A stretch of DNA of 64,000 nucleotides from positions 25,535,449 to 25,599,448 of the forward strand of contig NC_079491.1 in NCBI RefSeq assembly GCF_020520425.1, given 5' to 3'. A model generated the notes under the pieces. The model worked only from the letters and a program-made list of their open reading frames with translations. It was not told where the DNA came from and made no database searches. Each line of letters starts with the position of its first letter. Position 1 is the stretch's first letter. The position numbers and the translations under genes are program-made. Source of the DNA: Spinacia oleracea (Eukaryota; Streptophyta; Magnoliopsida; Caryophyllales; Amaranthaceae). Shown in pieces: positions 23,724 through 39,832 of the stretch.

Positions 23724-25841
23724 CTGCAATTCAGCCAAACAACGTTCATCTTAGTTTAGAATGTGACAGGACCATTTTCTCAGTACAGAGCAGATAAACA
23801 TGTATACAGGCAAATAGCTGTTAGAAACAGATATTACGAGGGGATGGCAAGTTGGCAACACAGGGATACATAATTTTACAACAGTTTAGCCTATCTTCAA
23901 CTCCTGTTTTAAAGTTAATTCTTTGTTTCATTAACTATGATTCTGTGAGCATTTGCTTTAAAAAGGGGAGGGGGGAGCAATATTATGGGTGCTGCATCAG
24001 AAGCTTACCAAAGTTGACTAAACAGACAAGAGTTAAGTACCAAAGTTGACTAAACAGACAAGAGTTAAGTACCAAACCCAAGTCACCCAATAGCTACATC
24101 AGAACCAGACCCAACATCTACACCCAACCAGCTGCGAAGCAAACACCACCTAGCTACAACATACTTGCAAGAAAAACACACACCTCCAGCAGAACCCCAA
24201 CCAACTACACAAAACGCACCAGTTACCCTACCTCTCCATCAGACCATACCAACACCAATAGATCGACAAAGAGCCAACACCTGAACAGAACGAAACCAGC
24301 AGCCAGGAACCACCAACACCCAAATACCCAAAAAATCTAGCAGCATCATATGTGACGGTGTTTTCTCGTGGCATTCATAATCAGGTTTGTGACTCTAAAA
24401 AGGTAAAAACTAATCTGAAGAACTAATAGGAAACAACTTGCATTTAGAAGAGAAACAGATGCAGCTGCAAGTATTTTGTTGTATATAGCAGTAAGAACTC
24501 ATAGGAAGAACCAGTTCAAGAACTAAAGAAGGGGAGATAAAAGAACAAATAAATTTCCACGGAAAGCAACAAAATTCAGAATAAAATCATCAAAAATAAC
24601 CCATGATCGATCACACAATTGATTGCTATTGTGGAATCAACAAAAAGATATTGTAAATACATCATACGCACATGAGTAAGAATCAACACAATACCCTAAT
24701 TAAGAACCCTAATTTAGGTCTTCTGGTTTTCTTTGCTTAACACTCAAAATATGTACTTGAAAAGGAATAGGTTTGTTGAATACCCCTATTTGTCATTAGT
24801 TAGTCATGCATTATTTAAACTATGGTACATTATTTTCTATTTAAGGAGTTGTCTATTTATGCTGATTAGATCAGTTGTTCATGGTAAATGTTTGTTTTAC
24901 GATCTTGTGTATTACAATCTTTATCTTATTACTACTTTTTGTGCGCCCTTTATTTCTATGTATGTCCTTTTCCTTTAATCTTTCCCATGCATCTTACTTG
25001 TTAAAAAAAAAGGTAATTGTAACCAAAACCTTAAAATAGTTATTCAGCTAACTGCAATAATTAGTCTTTGAAATAGACATGACTGATACTAACACTTGGC
25101 TAGAGGCTAAGTTAACCAGCAATCTAAACGCAACTTAACTCTGATTGTAAGAGTACTTTTTAGCATTTACAATATAAAAGCTAAGGTCTCATTATATTAT
25201 CAGCTGAAAAGTAACTTAACCTAGGAGAAAATCAAAATAAACAACAACATGCTCTAGACTAATGCACCTCATCACCTTACTTAGAGTAGTAAATGGATTT
25301 TCTGTATATTTTGTCATTAGTTCCTTATATGCTTAAATGTTTCTGCTGGCAATGCTCCTTGAATGACGATTATAAGTAGACCAGAGCAGCAAATTGCAAC
25401 TCAACATCATCAACAAACAACCAGTTAATCAAGACAAAAAAAAATGCAGCAGAACAACTGGATATATATTTACAAAATAACCCATTCAGTCTGTGAGTCT
25501 GCGAGTTTATAACCAATGAATCAAAAACCTATTCCAGGAACACTATAATTTTAACCTAGATCAGGCCACAGATTTTGATCTCTCTTTAAAATGTGATGAA
25601 CAATCTACTCCGACTCTTCCACAAATAATTACAGGTTACATATTTTTCATCCAAAATAACCCATTTAAATCAACAAATACACACATGAACAAATATCAAC
25701 AGAATTCCTAATTAACTGAATTCCCTAATAGAAACCCTAACTTATGCCTCAAAACAACACAAAAAAAATCTATTATAATCGCTTAATAACTTAAGAAACA
25801 AAATTGTGAAATTTAAGAACAAAATCGAAGAGTATCCACTA
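23724..25841. other. CACTA interior with a 32-bp tandem duplication
   Basis: A 32-bp unit beginning taccaaagttgactaaacag occurs twice in direct succession at 24006-24069. The rest is AT-rich, with a C/A-rich stretch at about 24070-24330. The missing first exons of Rab7 were looked for here on the minus strand and not found. Confidence 0.55.
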
Positions 25842-26108
25842 ACCTGGTTCTTCTCACAAATTCATAAACGACATTCGCCAATTTCTCTTTGTCTCCAGTT
25901 TCAGAGCCCAAATATCCGATTCAGAAATGTCAACCTCCAATTCGCCTACTTCAAGAAACGATGATGAAGAGAAGCAAAAAAAACGAGGAGGATGAAAGAG
26001 AAACGATGATGAAGAGGAGCAAAAACAAAAACGAGGAGGATGAAAGAGAACAAAGGGTTTTGGGTGAAACAGAATCGTGCAAAAGTGGGATGAGGGCAAT
26101 TCGGGCAA
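25842..26108 (-). other. Leader-like exon in the CACTA element, upstream of the Rab7 exons
   Basis: On the minus strand a C/T-rich stretch with a tandemly repeated unit of about 50 bp (cttcatcatcgtttct..) ends at ..gaagaaccag|gttagt, a good donor site. It has the look of a plant 5' UTR and lies in the same orientation as the Rab7 exons 2 kb downstream. It may be part of the same captured gene, or of a chimeric transcript. Confidence 0.4.
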
Positions 26109-26391
26109 ACCAAAAAAACTTTAGCAGTCTATCAAAAAAAATTAATAAACCTATTTTTATGTTTTTATTTTTAAAAAAGCGTTGTAATAGCTCATCAAAA
26201 TATTAAAACACTCAAAACTGTTGCCAAAAAATAATCATAATATACAAATGTTGCTATAGTTTTTCTTTAACAACGGTTTTTCAAAGTTAAAGACTACTCC
26301 AATTAATAATTATTTAACTGTTGCAATAGCTATGATATAGCAACGCCAGTAAAACTGTTGCATAAAAAGGCGTTGCTATAAGCCTATACGC
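26109..26391 (-). repeat. CACTA right subterminal repeats
   Basis: Words such as aaactgttgc, gttgctatag and gcgttgctataagcctat mirror the left array in opposite orientation. The outermost 13 bp expected after them are missing. Confidence 0.75.
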
Positions 26392-26413
26392 ACAAGGCCA
26401 AGCACGCTGCAAA

Positions 26414-26858
26414 CCGCCCGATCCGAATCGGGCGAGGTGCGCCCGATAGGGCGCGCACGGACAAAACAATAGCAGCTAATCTTTGCCCGATCGGGCGCAG
26501 CATGCCCGATCGGGTGGTCTGGCGAGTGGAATGCTCGATCGGGCGAAATTATTTTGCCCGATCGGGCGGTCTGGCGAGTGAAATGCCCGAGTCGGGCGTT
26601 GGTCTGCCCGATCGAGCGCAGAAGGCGAGTGGCACGCCCGATCGGGCGAAATTATTTGCCCGACCGGGCGGTTGATGAAAAGTTCGTGGAAAAAGTCAAG
26701 GAAGATTCTGAGTGGAAAAAGTCAAGAAAAATGGATTTCGCAAATCGCCCGATCCGGATCGGGCGAGGTGCGCCCGATCGGGCGCACGCGTATGAGAAGA
26801 AAAGGATCGCGAGTCACCCGATCGGGCGGAATGTCGCCCGATCCGCCCGATCGGGCGA
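26414..26858. repeat. Internal array of CCCGATCGGGC palindromes in the Gypsy element
   Basis: About fourteen palindromic units occur in 445 bp, matching those of the LTRs. Larger units of the form ggcgagtgg..gctcgatcgggcgaaattatt are themselves repeated, and the gagtgg..gctcgatcgggcgaa unit also occurs in the 5' LTR (14317-14345). The array precedes the env-position ORF by about 290 bp. Its open translations (PDRA, RPIGR, ARSG repeats) are taken as by-products. Confidence 0.88.
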
Positions 26859-27146
26859 AACGCGATTTCAGCGATTTATTCACGGTTTCCCCTTTCTTTC
26901 TTCACTTCCTCTTCATCTTCAACCTAACTTTCTCTCACTTCCTCCATTAAACCCCAACTTCCAAAAACTTCCAACCACCATATCTCCCTCAAATCTCCAC
27001 CAAATTCAACAATTTTTTCATCAAAATCATCCTCTCATCATCCTCTACAACCTACACCTAACCGATTTGAGTTTTCTCTCATCCCCACAAAATCCCCAAA
27101 TTCACCCAAAAAGCTCAAAAACTCAAAAAAATCAGATTTTTCATCA

Positions 27147-28610
27147 ATGGCAAACCGACCACAAAGGAAATGCACAAGGGTACCAAGAAATCAACATGAA
27201 GCTTCCACGAGCCGAGCTCGGGAACCGACACCACCACCTCCGCCGCCGCAATTCGAGCCCGACACGGATTTTCCGGATGTCATCTTTATTACGGAGGAGC
27301 AACGAGCACGATTCATGCACCTCAAATTGAGGGAGGTAATCCCTACTCGCTTTATATGTCAAAAATCCTTGCATGAAATGGGAATTGAGCGTGATGTCAA
27401 ACGTGTGTTTGTTGGTGTTGGTATGAGTAACATGTATAGTATGCTCCGTCTCACATTTAGACGGTTGACTCTAGAATTTTTGAGTAGTTTTAATGTGCGT
27501 AAGGATGGTTATCGAACCGTGTCATGGGTTCAATTTCGTGTGATGAACCGAACCTACACCATGAGTTTAGCTGATTTTGGTAGGATTTTTGGATTGTCTA
27601 CCACATATAGTAGGGAACCTAAGGAGACCCATAATAACTGCACCATGTGGGGAAAGCTTACGGGTAATGCTAATCCCGGGAGTATGCAACATTTGCATGC
27701 TTCCAAGATACAACACCCTGTACCCATTGTCTTTTACAGGTTCCTAGGATTTACAATCTTTGGTAGGGATGAGACCCAGAATATTAGGAGTACGGAGCTA
27801 GAGATCCTAGGTGGCTATGTTTCAGAAGGAGAGGAGGGCTACAAAATGAACCTTGCACATCATATGGCCTCCCAATTTTATTCCATAGCCACTTCCACAC
27901 ATACTACCAAAATTACCATTGGTGGGTTGATAACCCACATAGCCATGGCCACGGACAACTTTACTGAGGCTAACCAGATTCCAGTTCTGGGTAGCAACTT
28001 GCTTGATTTGGCTTATTTTGCTGGACTTCGTAGGCTACAAGGGGAGCATGGGTTGTTTAGGCCGGGAGCCATGTACTGGATGTTCGAGGGAAACATGCTT
28101 TTCACCTTGCCTGACCCTCAGGGCCGCACTAGTTTCAGACCCGGTCAGGCTCATTATTTATTTGTTGGATTTGAGCAAGAGCCTCAGCCTGACCCCTAGC
28201 CTCAGCCTGACCCACAGCCAGAGCCCCATCAGTACCAGCCAGAGCCTCGCACCTACTTTAGGAGGGGGCGTTGAGACGCGGGGAGGCCCCAGGGTGGCCC
28301 GGTAGTAGAGGAGGAGCAGGGGTCCATTGATGAGCGGTTGAGAAGACTTGAGCTCGGTTTCCAAGAGTTCGCAGCTGATCACCAGAGGACCATGTTCCCA
28401 TTTTATGATCAGTATGCCAGGCAGGGCTATAATACCCCAGATTACGAGCACCCTACCTGGTATACCTATCCCGCAGAGGGATATGGAGCTCCGGGTTCTA
28501 TGGGCACCTTCACACCTACCCAGTACGGAGGGTGGGGAGCGGGTCCTAGTGGGCATGGTGGCCGAGATGATGGTGATGATGATGATGATGGCGGCAATGG
28601 CCGTCAATGA
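27147..28610 (+). pseudogene. Athila-type ORF in the env position, two in-frame stops
   Basis: The ATG at 27147 opens a 350-residue frame that ends at TAG 28197; the same frame continues past TGA 28273 to TGA 28608. Residues about 50-330 resemble the plant Athila ORF family: LRLTFRRLTLEFLSSF, RVMNRTYTMSLADFGRIFGL and MASQFYSIATSTHTTKIT. The tail is Pro/Glu-rich, then Tyr/Gly-rich, ending in an Asp run. The N-terminus is basic, followed by a Pro run. No signal peptide or convincing transmembrane segment was seen, so an envelope role is not supported. The function of this family is unknown. The stops could be CAG to TAG and CGA to TGA changes. Confidence 0.8.
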
Positions 28611-30186
28611 TGGAGATGAGATCGAGTTGGTTCGATACCCTTGAGCCAATGAGGACATTGTCTGATTTGGTTTGGGGAGGGTTTCACATTACTTGTACAT
28701 TGTAGGTATGTTTTTCTTTTCTTTTCGCATTTCTTTATTTTGGTGTGTTTCTTTGGTGTGTTTAATGCTTTCTAGATTAGTTTATTGCTTTGAAAAAAAA
28801 TATAAAAATACGTTCCGATGAATACAATATCATGCTTCCCTGTGCCCCTTGAGCGGGAATTGTTTTGATTCTTGGTATTTGGTGATGGGCAATGTAGATG
28901 TGTTAGCCATGATTTGATATTCGATTGCTTTGATGCCTAAACATGAGTCAACTCCGACTAACTACTTGTGGACTTGGTGCTTGACTAGTTGACTTGGTTA
29001 GGATGTGTGATAGCTTCCTGGTGTGTCATTGATTTTGAGTATTGGTTTGCAACTATTAGTAATGTTTTATGACTCATATACATGCACATTGTGAAGGACG
29101 AAGGCATTTTTCTATTTAGGTAGCCTTCAGATGAAATTAGATACATTTGTTCCCTCTTTTTCTACCCATGTTGTGCTTGTGCCCTTTATTCGGTGACTAA
29201 CCACATTACAAGCCCGTAAATTCCCCATTGGTTACTAGTCCCAAGCCTAGCTTGGGGGAGCTAATAGTAGTGAGGTGAGGGAGTTATAGTGTGGTACATT
29301 TTGAGCATATTGAGTAATGCAAAGGGATGTTCTTCTTATCATGATTGTTGTTGAAAAAAAAAATGAGCTGAAAAATGAATGAGATGAGGAGAATAAAAAA
29401 AATGTGTGAAGGTTCCAAAAGAAAAAAAAAATGAGATTGAGCAAGAAAAAAAAAAGGAAGAAAAATCGTTATTCTCAAGATAATTCAAGCTTTTGTCACT
29501 CCGGTATTACAATTTCTTATCTTCATGAGTGATTGGTTATAATTGTGAAATCAAGGCAAGAAAGTATAGTGTGGTTGTTTGTTGTTTTTATTCATGTGTT
29601 GAGTGGGAGATTGTGGTCATCATTTGTGGTTGATCATGGATTTGCTAGGATTTATGCTCCCCAAAGCCAAGGCTTAAGCTCACATTTTACCCGAATTTAC
29701 CGCACCCTTACCTAAGCCTATCATTACAAGCTTGAAAGACCTTCCGACATTTGTGCATAGAGTTGTATTAATGTGAAAGTAGTTGTTTATCAATGCAAGT
29801 TATGACATGACACATTCCGAGTCGACTACTAGGTTGAGTGCATGTTTTTCTAGACACACGAGTGTTGTGAGTTTGGGAGGGCATTGTACACATATATGTT
29901 GGGAGGGGAGCGAACGGGTACATTTTTTATCCGCCACATAAATGAGTGACGAGTGTGTGAGCACTAGTCTTGAATTCCATTGTACACTTGTGGTTCGCTT
30001 TGCGTGACGATTGTTAAGGTGGATTGGCGATTGAATGAATTTGATTGGTTGACATTGATGCATGCTTGTTGGATTTTGCCTGGAATTTTGTTTTTCATTT
30101 TGAATTATATCGGGGGTGAAGTTGGTTTTGTGTTCATCGATGATTTCCTTGCTTAGGGACAAGCAAGGATCTAGCTTGGGGAGGTT
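28611..30186. other. Gypsy 3' non-coding region and polypurine tract
   Basis: Non-coding DNA with A-rich tracts (29350-29460) and two copies of a tagcttgggg-type word (about 29250 and 30172). The second, cttggggaggtt, ends at the 3' LTR border and is the probable polypurine tract for plus-strand priming. Confidence 0.65.
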
Positions 30187-31564
30187 TGATATGCATGTTT
30201 TATATAGTATTTTTACCCCCGTCCTTTAGTACTTTTATGTGTCAAACGTGCTCTTAGGAGCCGTTTCTAGTACTAATATGTGTTATTGAGTGTGCCTTGA
30301 GTTTCAGGTTTAATTATGAGAAATTGGTCTTTTTAGACCCGTTTCATGTCGATCTAGGCCACTATATGAGCCCGAGGAAGTTCGGGACCTCCATCGTCGA
30401 CCTTCGGGAGCCTTGGATGCTTATGGTTGAGCCCCGAGAGTTAGACTCAGTGATATGGGCGAGCTACATTGAAGATTGCAAATCACCCTGGAAGCTGAGG
30501 GCGAAATGCAACCATTGGGCGGAATTATTGGCAGTTTGGATTCATCAACGCGCGCCCGATCGGGCGCAGCTCGCTCGATCCGGATCGGGCGGTCATTCTG
30601 GAGCCTATGTGGAGAGTTCACAAACCGCCCGATCGGGCGGATTTTGGCCCGATCGGGCGAAGCGACGCCCGATCGGGCGACGCCAACCTCCAGCAGTTTT
30701 TCGCGTATTTGTTTTCCGTTTTTTAGGCTTTATTTTGGTAAACTATATAAGCAAACTTTAATTATTTTTATTGTACACTTTATTTTCTAGTATTGAAGCT
30801 TAGTATTATTTCCCTTAGCCTAATTTTCTCTCTAGTTTATGCAAAAACACTTAGTTTAATTCTCAATAAAAATTCAAGCTTTCACTTTTCTTTGTTCTTC
30901 AAATAGGTATTAATTCTTATTTCAATTCATTGTCTTGCTTGAATAATGCTTTCAATTATGATTATTTCTTTGTTTATTGTCAACATGCTTGAGTAGTTTA
31001 ATTTCTAGGGTTGGGGATCCATGAATAATATGAAGGGATGATTGAATGATTATGAATGTTGGCATTGTAATTGATTCCTATTGGTTGGTTTATTTCACTA
31101 TACAATTAGATTTGCGCAGGTTTAATTGTGGTAGTTATGCAATATCAAATTAAGATTCGAGAGCTGCAATTTGATGTTTAGGCTTGTGTCAATATGTAGA
31201 ATTAGAGTTAATACGTAGCTAGAGCCCGTTAATTCTAAGTCTATGATTAGTATCGACTTGAGAGAGCATGCTAATCTAATTAATTACTTTGTTGATTATC
31301 GTGATTGTTCAATGTCCTGGATTATTATTTGTTGGCGAACCTATACCCTAGATTCCTTAATATATTGATTCATTCTTGTTTAATATTCGTTCGTAGTCTT
31401 AGCATACAAACCATCAACCAACTTTTGTTCACAATAGTCTAGATTAATTAATTGATAGTAGAAAGAACGCCTGTTTCCCTGTGGATTCGATCCTGACTTC
31501 CCTTGCTACCTAGCTAGTGGACCTTAGGTTATTTTTGATTAGGTGATACGACTTTAGCCTGTCA
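30187..31564 (+). repeat. Gypsy 3' LTR
   Basis: 1378 bp, TG..CA, with TATATAA at 30744-30750. It differs from the 5' LTR by about 22 substitutions counted by eye and by one 29-bp deletion, which removes one palindromic unit between two copies of cgatcgggc. Confidence 0.95.
30551..30681. repeat. Array of CCCGATCGGGC palindromes in the 3' LTR
   Basis: Five units, against six in the 5' LTR. The lost unit accounts for the whole length difference of the two LTRs (1407 against 1378). Confidence 0.88.
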
Positions 31565-31680
31565 AATCCCGAGGCAAAAAATAAATAAAAAATAGACCTA
31601 AAGAACATGGTCTAATTAATTAACACATACTCCTCCCGTCCCTTTTTATTCTTTACGTATTTCATTTTTGATGTGCTATA

Positions 31681-32269
31681 TTAATCTTTAACAAACAAGT
31701 TACCTTCCTTCGTCCACTCCTCCACCAAAAAGTCACCCGACTTCCCAAGCGACTCTTTGTTTACAAACACGAATCGACTCTTCCAACCTCTATCATTCAC
31801 ACTCAAACCAATACCCAGGTTAATCATCCCCTTCCTCGTTACCAGCGTGTAACAATTGTAATCCTTCATCTTCAAGTCGTATGTGTAGAGCGAATCCGCC
31901 AAATCGAACGGCCTATCCCAGTCTGCGGTAATCCGCTCCACCACCGAGAAAATTCGCCAGATCTTAGGTATCAGCTGGCCCGAGCTCAGATTTAGCACCG
32001 CAATGAAAGATATAGCCAGTGGGGTGAAGGGAAAGCGTATCCCAATCAAGAAGGGGTACTCATAGAGCACCACGTAACACTCAGGGAAGTGAAACACCTC
32101 GTCCTTCATTCGGGCCGGGTATCACCACCTCCGTAGACGGCGGCAAGCCAGACACCGTCGAAAACACCTCCGGATCCTCAATCGAAGTGTAAATTGGATT
32201 ACTTAAACTAACCCGGCTAGATTCGCCTCGATTCCTCTCTCTAACCGCTACCGATTTAGGTCTAGCCAT
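31681..32269 (-). pseudogene. Fragment of a plant gypsy-type transposon protein, frameshifted
   Basis: Reading starts at ATG 32269 (MARPKSVAVRERNRGESS) and passes by a one-base shift near 32103 into the frame with DEVFHFPECYVVLYEYPFLI, IRFPFTPLAISFIAVLNLS and QLIPKIWRIF, ending at TAA 31681-31683. These blocks match the N-terminal domain of the family called putative gypsy-type transposon protein in plant genomes, which is widespread and of unknown role. There are no pol domains nearby. The piece starts 112 bp after the Gypsy target duplication, so the Gypsy may have landed beside or in an older element. A CT-microsatellite leader lies just upstream (32350-32375). Confidence 0.7.
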
Positions 32270-32987
32270 ATCACTCTACACTTAATTGAAATTGCGATGA
32301 AAATCGAAGGAAATTACCTGAACACCGGCGAAAATTCGTGCAGAAAGTGAATTCGCCCTTTTCTCTCTCTCTCTCTTTGGTTTTTGATTGTAGGTCTAGA
32401 AATTGGTTTTTCGAAAGTTTCTAAGTAATTATTGCTTATCCCCGGTTCCTATTTATTTGCATTTAATTTGATTGAGGTTTCCCACGTTCAGGCAGTGGAG
32501 TAGTTTTCTTTTTGTAATTTGAATTGTTATTTTTCTTCACGAACATTAATTCGCGAAAACACAATTGGGGACAAATTGTTATCCCACTTTTTTTTACTAA
32601 CGACGACGTAACTGTTTTGTCATATGATCATGTCTTGTCGTCAGGTAATGTCGTGACTACGGGGTAGGACGTGTCGCCTATTGAAGAGGTGTGCAGGTCC
32701 AAGCAACCGACGATAAGGGCTAAGCGACCAAGAATTAGGTTAAGATCATAGCTCAAAGCCCAATGTCCAGCGTCGCCTAGAAGGTTGAACAAGTGAAGGA
32801 AGCAACCGAAGATTGAGTAGATTGTTGAAGATAGGCGAGAGACGTGGAGATACTGGTGTCCAACGACTCCCTACTTCTTAGGGATTCTATCAACTAACAT
32901 ATCCGTTGGGCTTTAGCTATATAAAGACGAAGTCACAACAAGCAAAGGACACGCTCATTCAAGCATTCAGGCCATACAACAACACAA

Positions 32988-33042
<55 letters not shown>

Positions 33043-33630
33043 TTTTAGCCATTATTAAGCAATTATTGTACCTTTGTTATTAGCACAAAATACATTCTTT
33101 TCATAGATTCATAGGGATATTAGTGGATTGGTAGCCTCATAGCTACCCGCGGTTTTCTCCCTATTTCTGAGTTTTCCACGTCAACATCTCCTTGTGTCGT
33201 CTCTCTTTTATTGCATTTCGTATTTATTTACTTAGTTAGGGTCGACCCAAGCCAAGTGTTGCCCCCTTAGACGAAATTTGGCATAAACAGAAAACACATT
33301 GGTAAGAGAAATCATCAATTGAGGGCTATTGTATTATTTGCACGAACTTAATAATACGATAATATTTGAGGGGGATGAAATCTAAATTTCCTCACAGACA
33401 CTGGTGTCTTTTATTATTGTTTTTGCTATTTGTTCTATAATATATTTGCGGGTTAGTTCTTAATCGTTTGTGACACGCGTTTGGTTATAACAGTTGAAAT
33501 GGGGTAGGCAAAGTCTACAACAACGTGGACTTATATTTGGTGGAGTGAAACTTTTAATTAGCAGTAAAACTGGTGTAATCGAGAATGAACCTTGAAAATA
33601 AAATCAGGAAACAGAATAAAATAAACGAAA
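32270..33630 (+). other. LTR-like remnant with TATA box and (ATT)17 microsatellite
   Basis: A TATATAAAG box at 32918-32926 is followed by a leader-like stretch, a perfect (att)17 run (32989-33039) and ggttttctccc..gttttccacgtcaac, wording typical of plant LTR R-U5 regions. Upstream, gtcgcct/aggcga words recur (32660-32850). No terminal repeats or target duplication were identified, so solo-LTR status is a guess. Confidence 0.4.
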
Positions 33631-33961
33631 ATGATAAAGGTCGCAACATGCGACCTTTAAGACGTGTCACAATGATGACATGCATGTTTACGTGTCATGA
33701 TTTAAATTGGAAACTGAAATATTTAACTTATATATAACATATTATATATGTACAAAAAAGGTGAGAAAATCTTAATATTCTAATTTGTTTCCTTTTTTAT
33801 ATCGACTACCTTATTTACATATTTTCATAGTAAAAATATTACATTGGTAGTAAAAATATTCGGATGACACATAGCCTACGTGGCGCCTATATGTACCAAT
33901 TAAACTGTGACACATAAGATTGCGACAACTAAATATTGTCGCAACTTGCGACCTTTATCAT
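33631..33961. mobile_element. MITE with atgataaaggtcgcaa terminal repeats
   Basis: The left end atgataaaggtcgcaacatg and the right end (reverse complement atgataaaggtcgcaagttg) form inverted ends. The left end is itself a palindrome, aaaggtcgcaacatgcgaccttt. The element is about 331 bp and lies 90 bp beyond the stop codon of the minus-strand peroxidase. The target duplication is unclear, so the superfamily is not assigned. Confidence 0.6.
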
Positions 33962-34051
33962 CACCCAAACCAAAATCATTGCAAAATTACAAAGCATTTC
34001 ATACTATTCCTCCTTATTTCAATAGAATCTATCTCAAGCAATTGTGTTTGC

Positions 34052-39303
<5,252 letters not shown>

Positions 39304-39509
39304 TTTTGCTATGGTTTGAACTAGTAATTGAAGGACAGATTTATAGCATCTCTTGTCCAAAAAAGAGTGTGAACAAATTTGAGTCAATATTATATTCAAG
39401 GAGAGAATATTAGGTAATTTGTAGAAATGGACAAATGATATACGAAGTATGTACACTTATGGGTAAAATCATTCGTCATATATATGTACAGTTGTGGACA
39501 AATGATATA

Positions 39510-39830
39510 CTTCCTCCGTCCCTTAATACTCGCACCGGCTTGATCGTGCGGAGTTTAAGACACTTGAATTGACTTATTTATTTAATGGGTGTTAGTTGAT
39601 AGTGAGATATTTTTTTATTATAGTTGGTGGAAAATGTTTAAGGGATGGGGAGTGGTGTGTGGAGGGTGGAGGGTGTGAATTTTTAAATGATTTTTGTAGG
39701 GAGTTGGGGTGTAGGTGAGTTAGTAGGTAAGTGTGAGAAATAATATAATATTGGTAAAAATTCCATTTATAAAAGCGGTGCAGGGACGTCCCGAAAAAGA
39801 AAGCGGTGCAAGTATAAGGGACGGAGAGAG
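39510..39830. mobile_element. Stowaway-like MITE 6 in the peroxidase promoter
   Basis: Ends CTTCCTCCGTCCCTTAATAC..GTATAAGGGACGGAGAGAG with TA flanks at 39508-39509 and 39831-39832. Its near end is about 207 bp upstream of the minus-strand peroxidase start codon, so it is inside or beside the promoter. Confidence 0.87.
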
Positions 39831-39832
39831 TA

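Larger units (their letters stand above)
21150..26391. mobile_element. CACTA (En/Spm) element, non-autonomous, right terminus lost
   Basis: The left end is CACTACTACAAAA (21150-21162) followed by ATAGGCTTATAG. The right end is the reverse complement of that second part (ctataagcctat to 26391), but the matching TTTTGTAGTAGTG is absent and the DNA passes straight into acgcacaagg. Subterminal arrays of ggcaacagttt/gcaacgg words occur at both ends, in opposite orientation, as in Caspar-type CACTA elements. There is no transposase frame. The interior carries Rab7 exons. It lies between pol and the env-position ORF of the Gypsy element, so it inserted later. Confidence 0.85.
13838..31569 (+). mobile_element. 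Full-length Athila-type Ty3/gypsy retrotransposon, interrupted by a CACTA element
   Basis: Two long direct repeats, 13843-15249 and 30187-31564, start TGATATGC and end CCTGTCA, flanked by a perfect 5-bp duplication AATCC (13838-13842, 31565-31569). A tRNA-Asp primer site follows the left LTR. Gag, protease, RT/RNase H and integrase are in gypsy order, and a plant retrotransposon ORF lies in the env position. About 22 base differences between the LTRs were counted by eye (about 1.6%), so insertion is fairly recent. Without the 5.2-kb CACTA insert the element is about 12.5 kb, typical of Athila. gag-pol is badly broken, so it is not autonomous. Confidence 0.95.

Noticed and set aside
26414-26858. 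Possible CRISPR array
   Set aside because: The palindromes are irregularly spaced without constant-length unique spacers, and the context is a plant retroelement.
26554-27330. 258-codon open frame over the internal palindrome array
   Set aside because: PDRA/RPIGR/ARSG repeats are just translations of CCCGATCGGGC in several frames, and its end overlaps the real env-position ORF in another frame.
27147-28610. Reading the env-position ORF as an envelope glycoprotein
   Set aside because: No signal peptide, transmembrane anchor or fusion-type motif was seen. It matches the Athila ORF family of unknown function.
29247-29478. Two minus-strand open frames rich in Phe and Ser
   Set aside because: They come from A-rich low-complexity DNA in the Gypsy 3' non-coding region.
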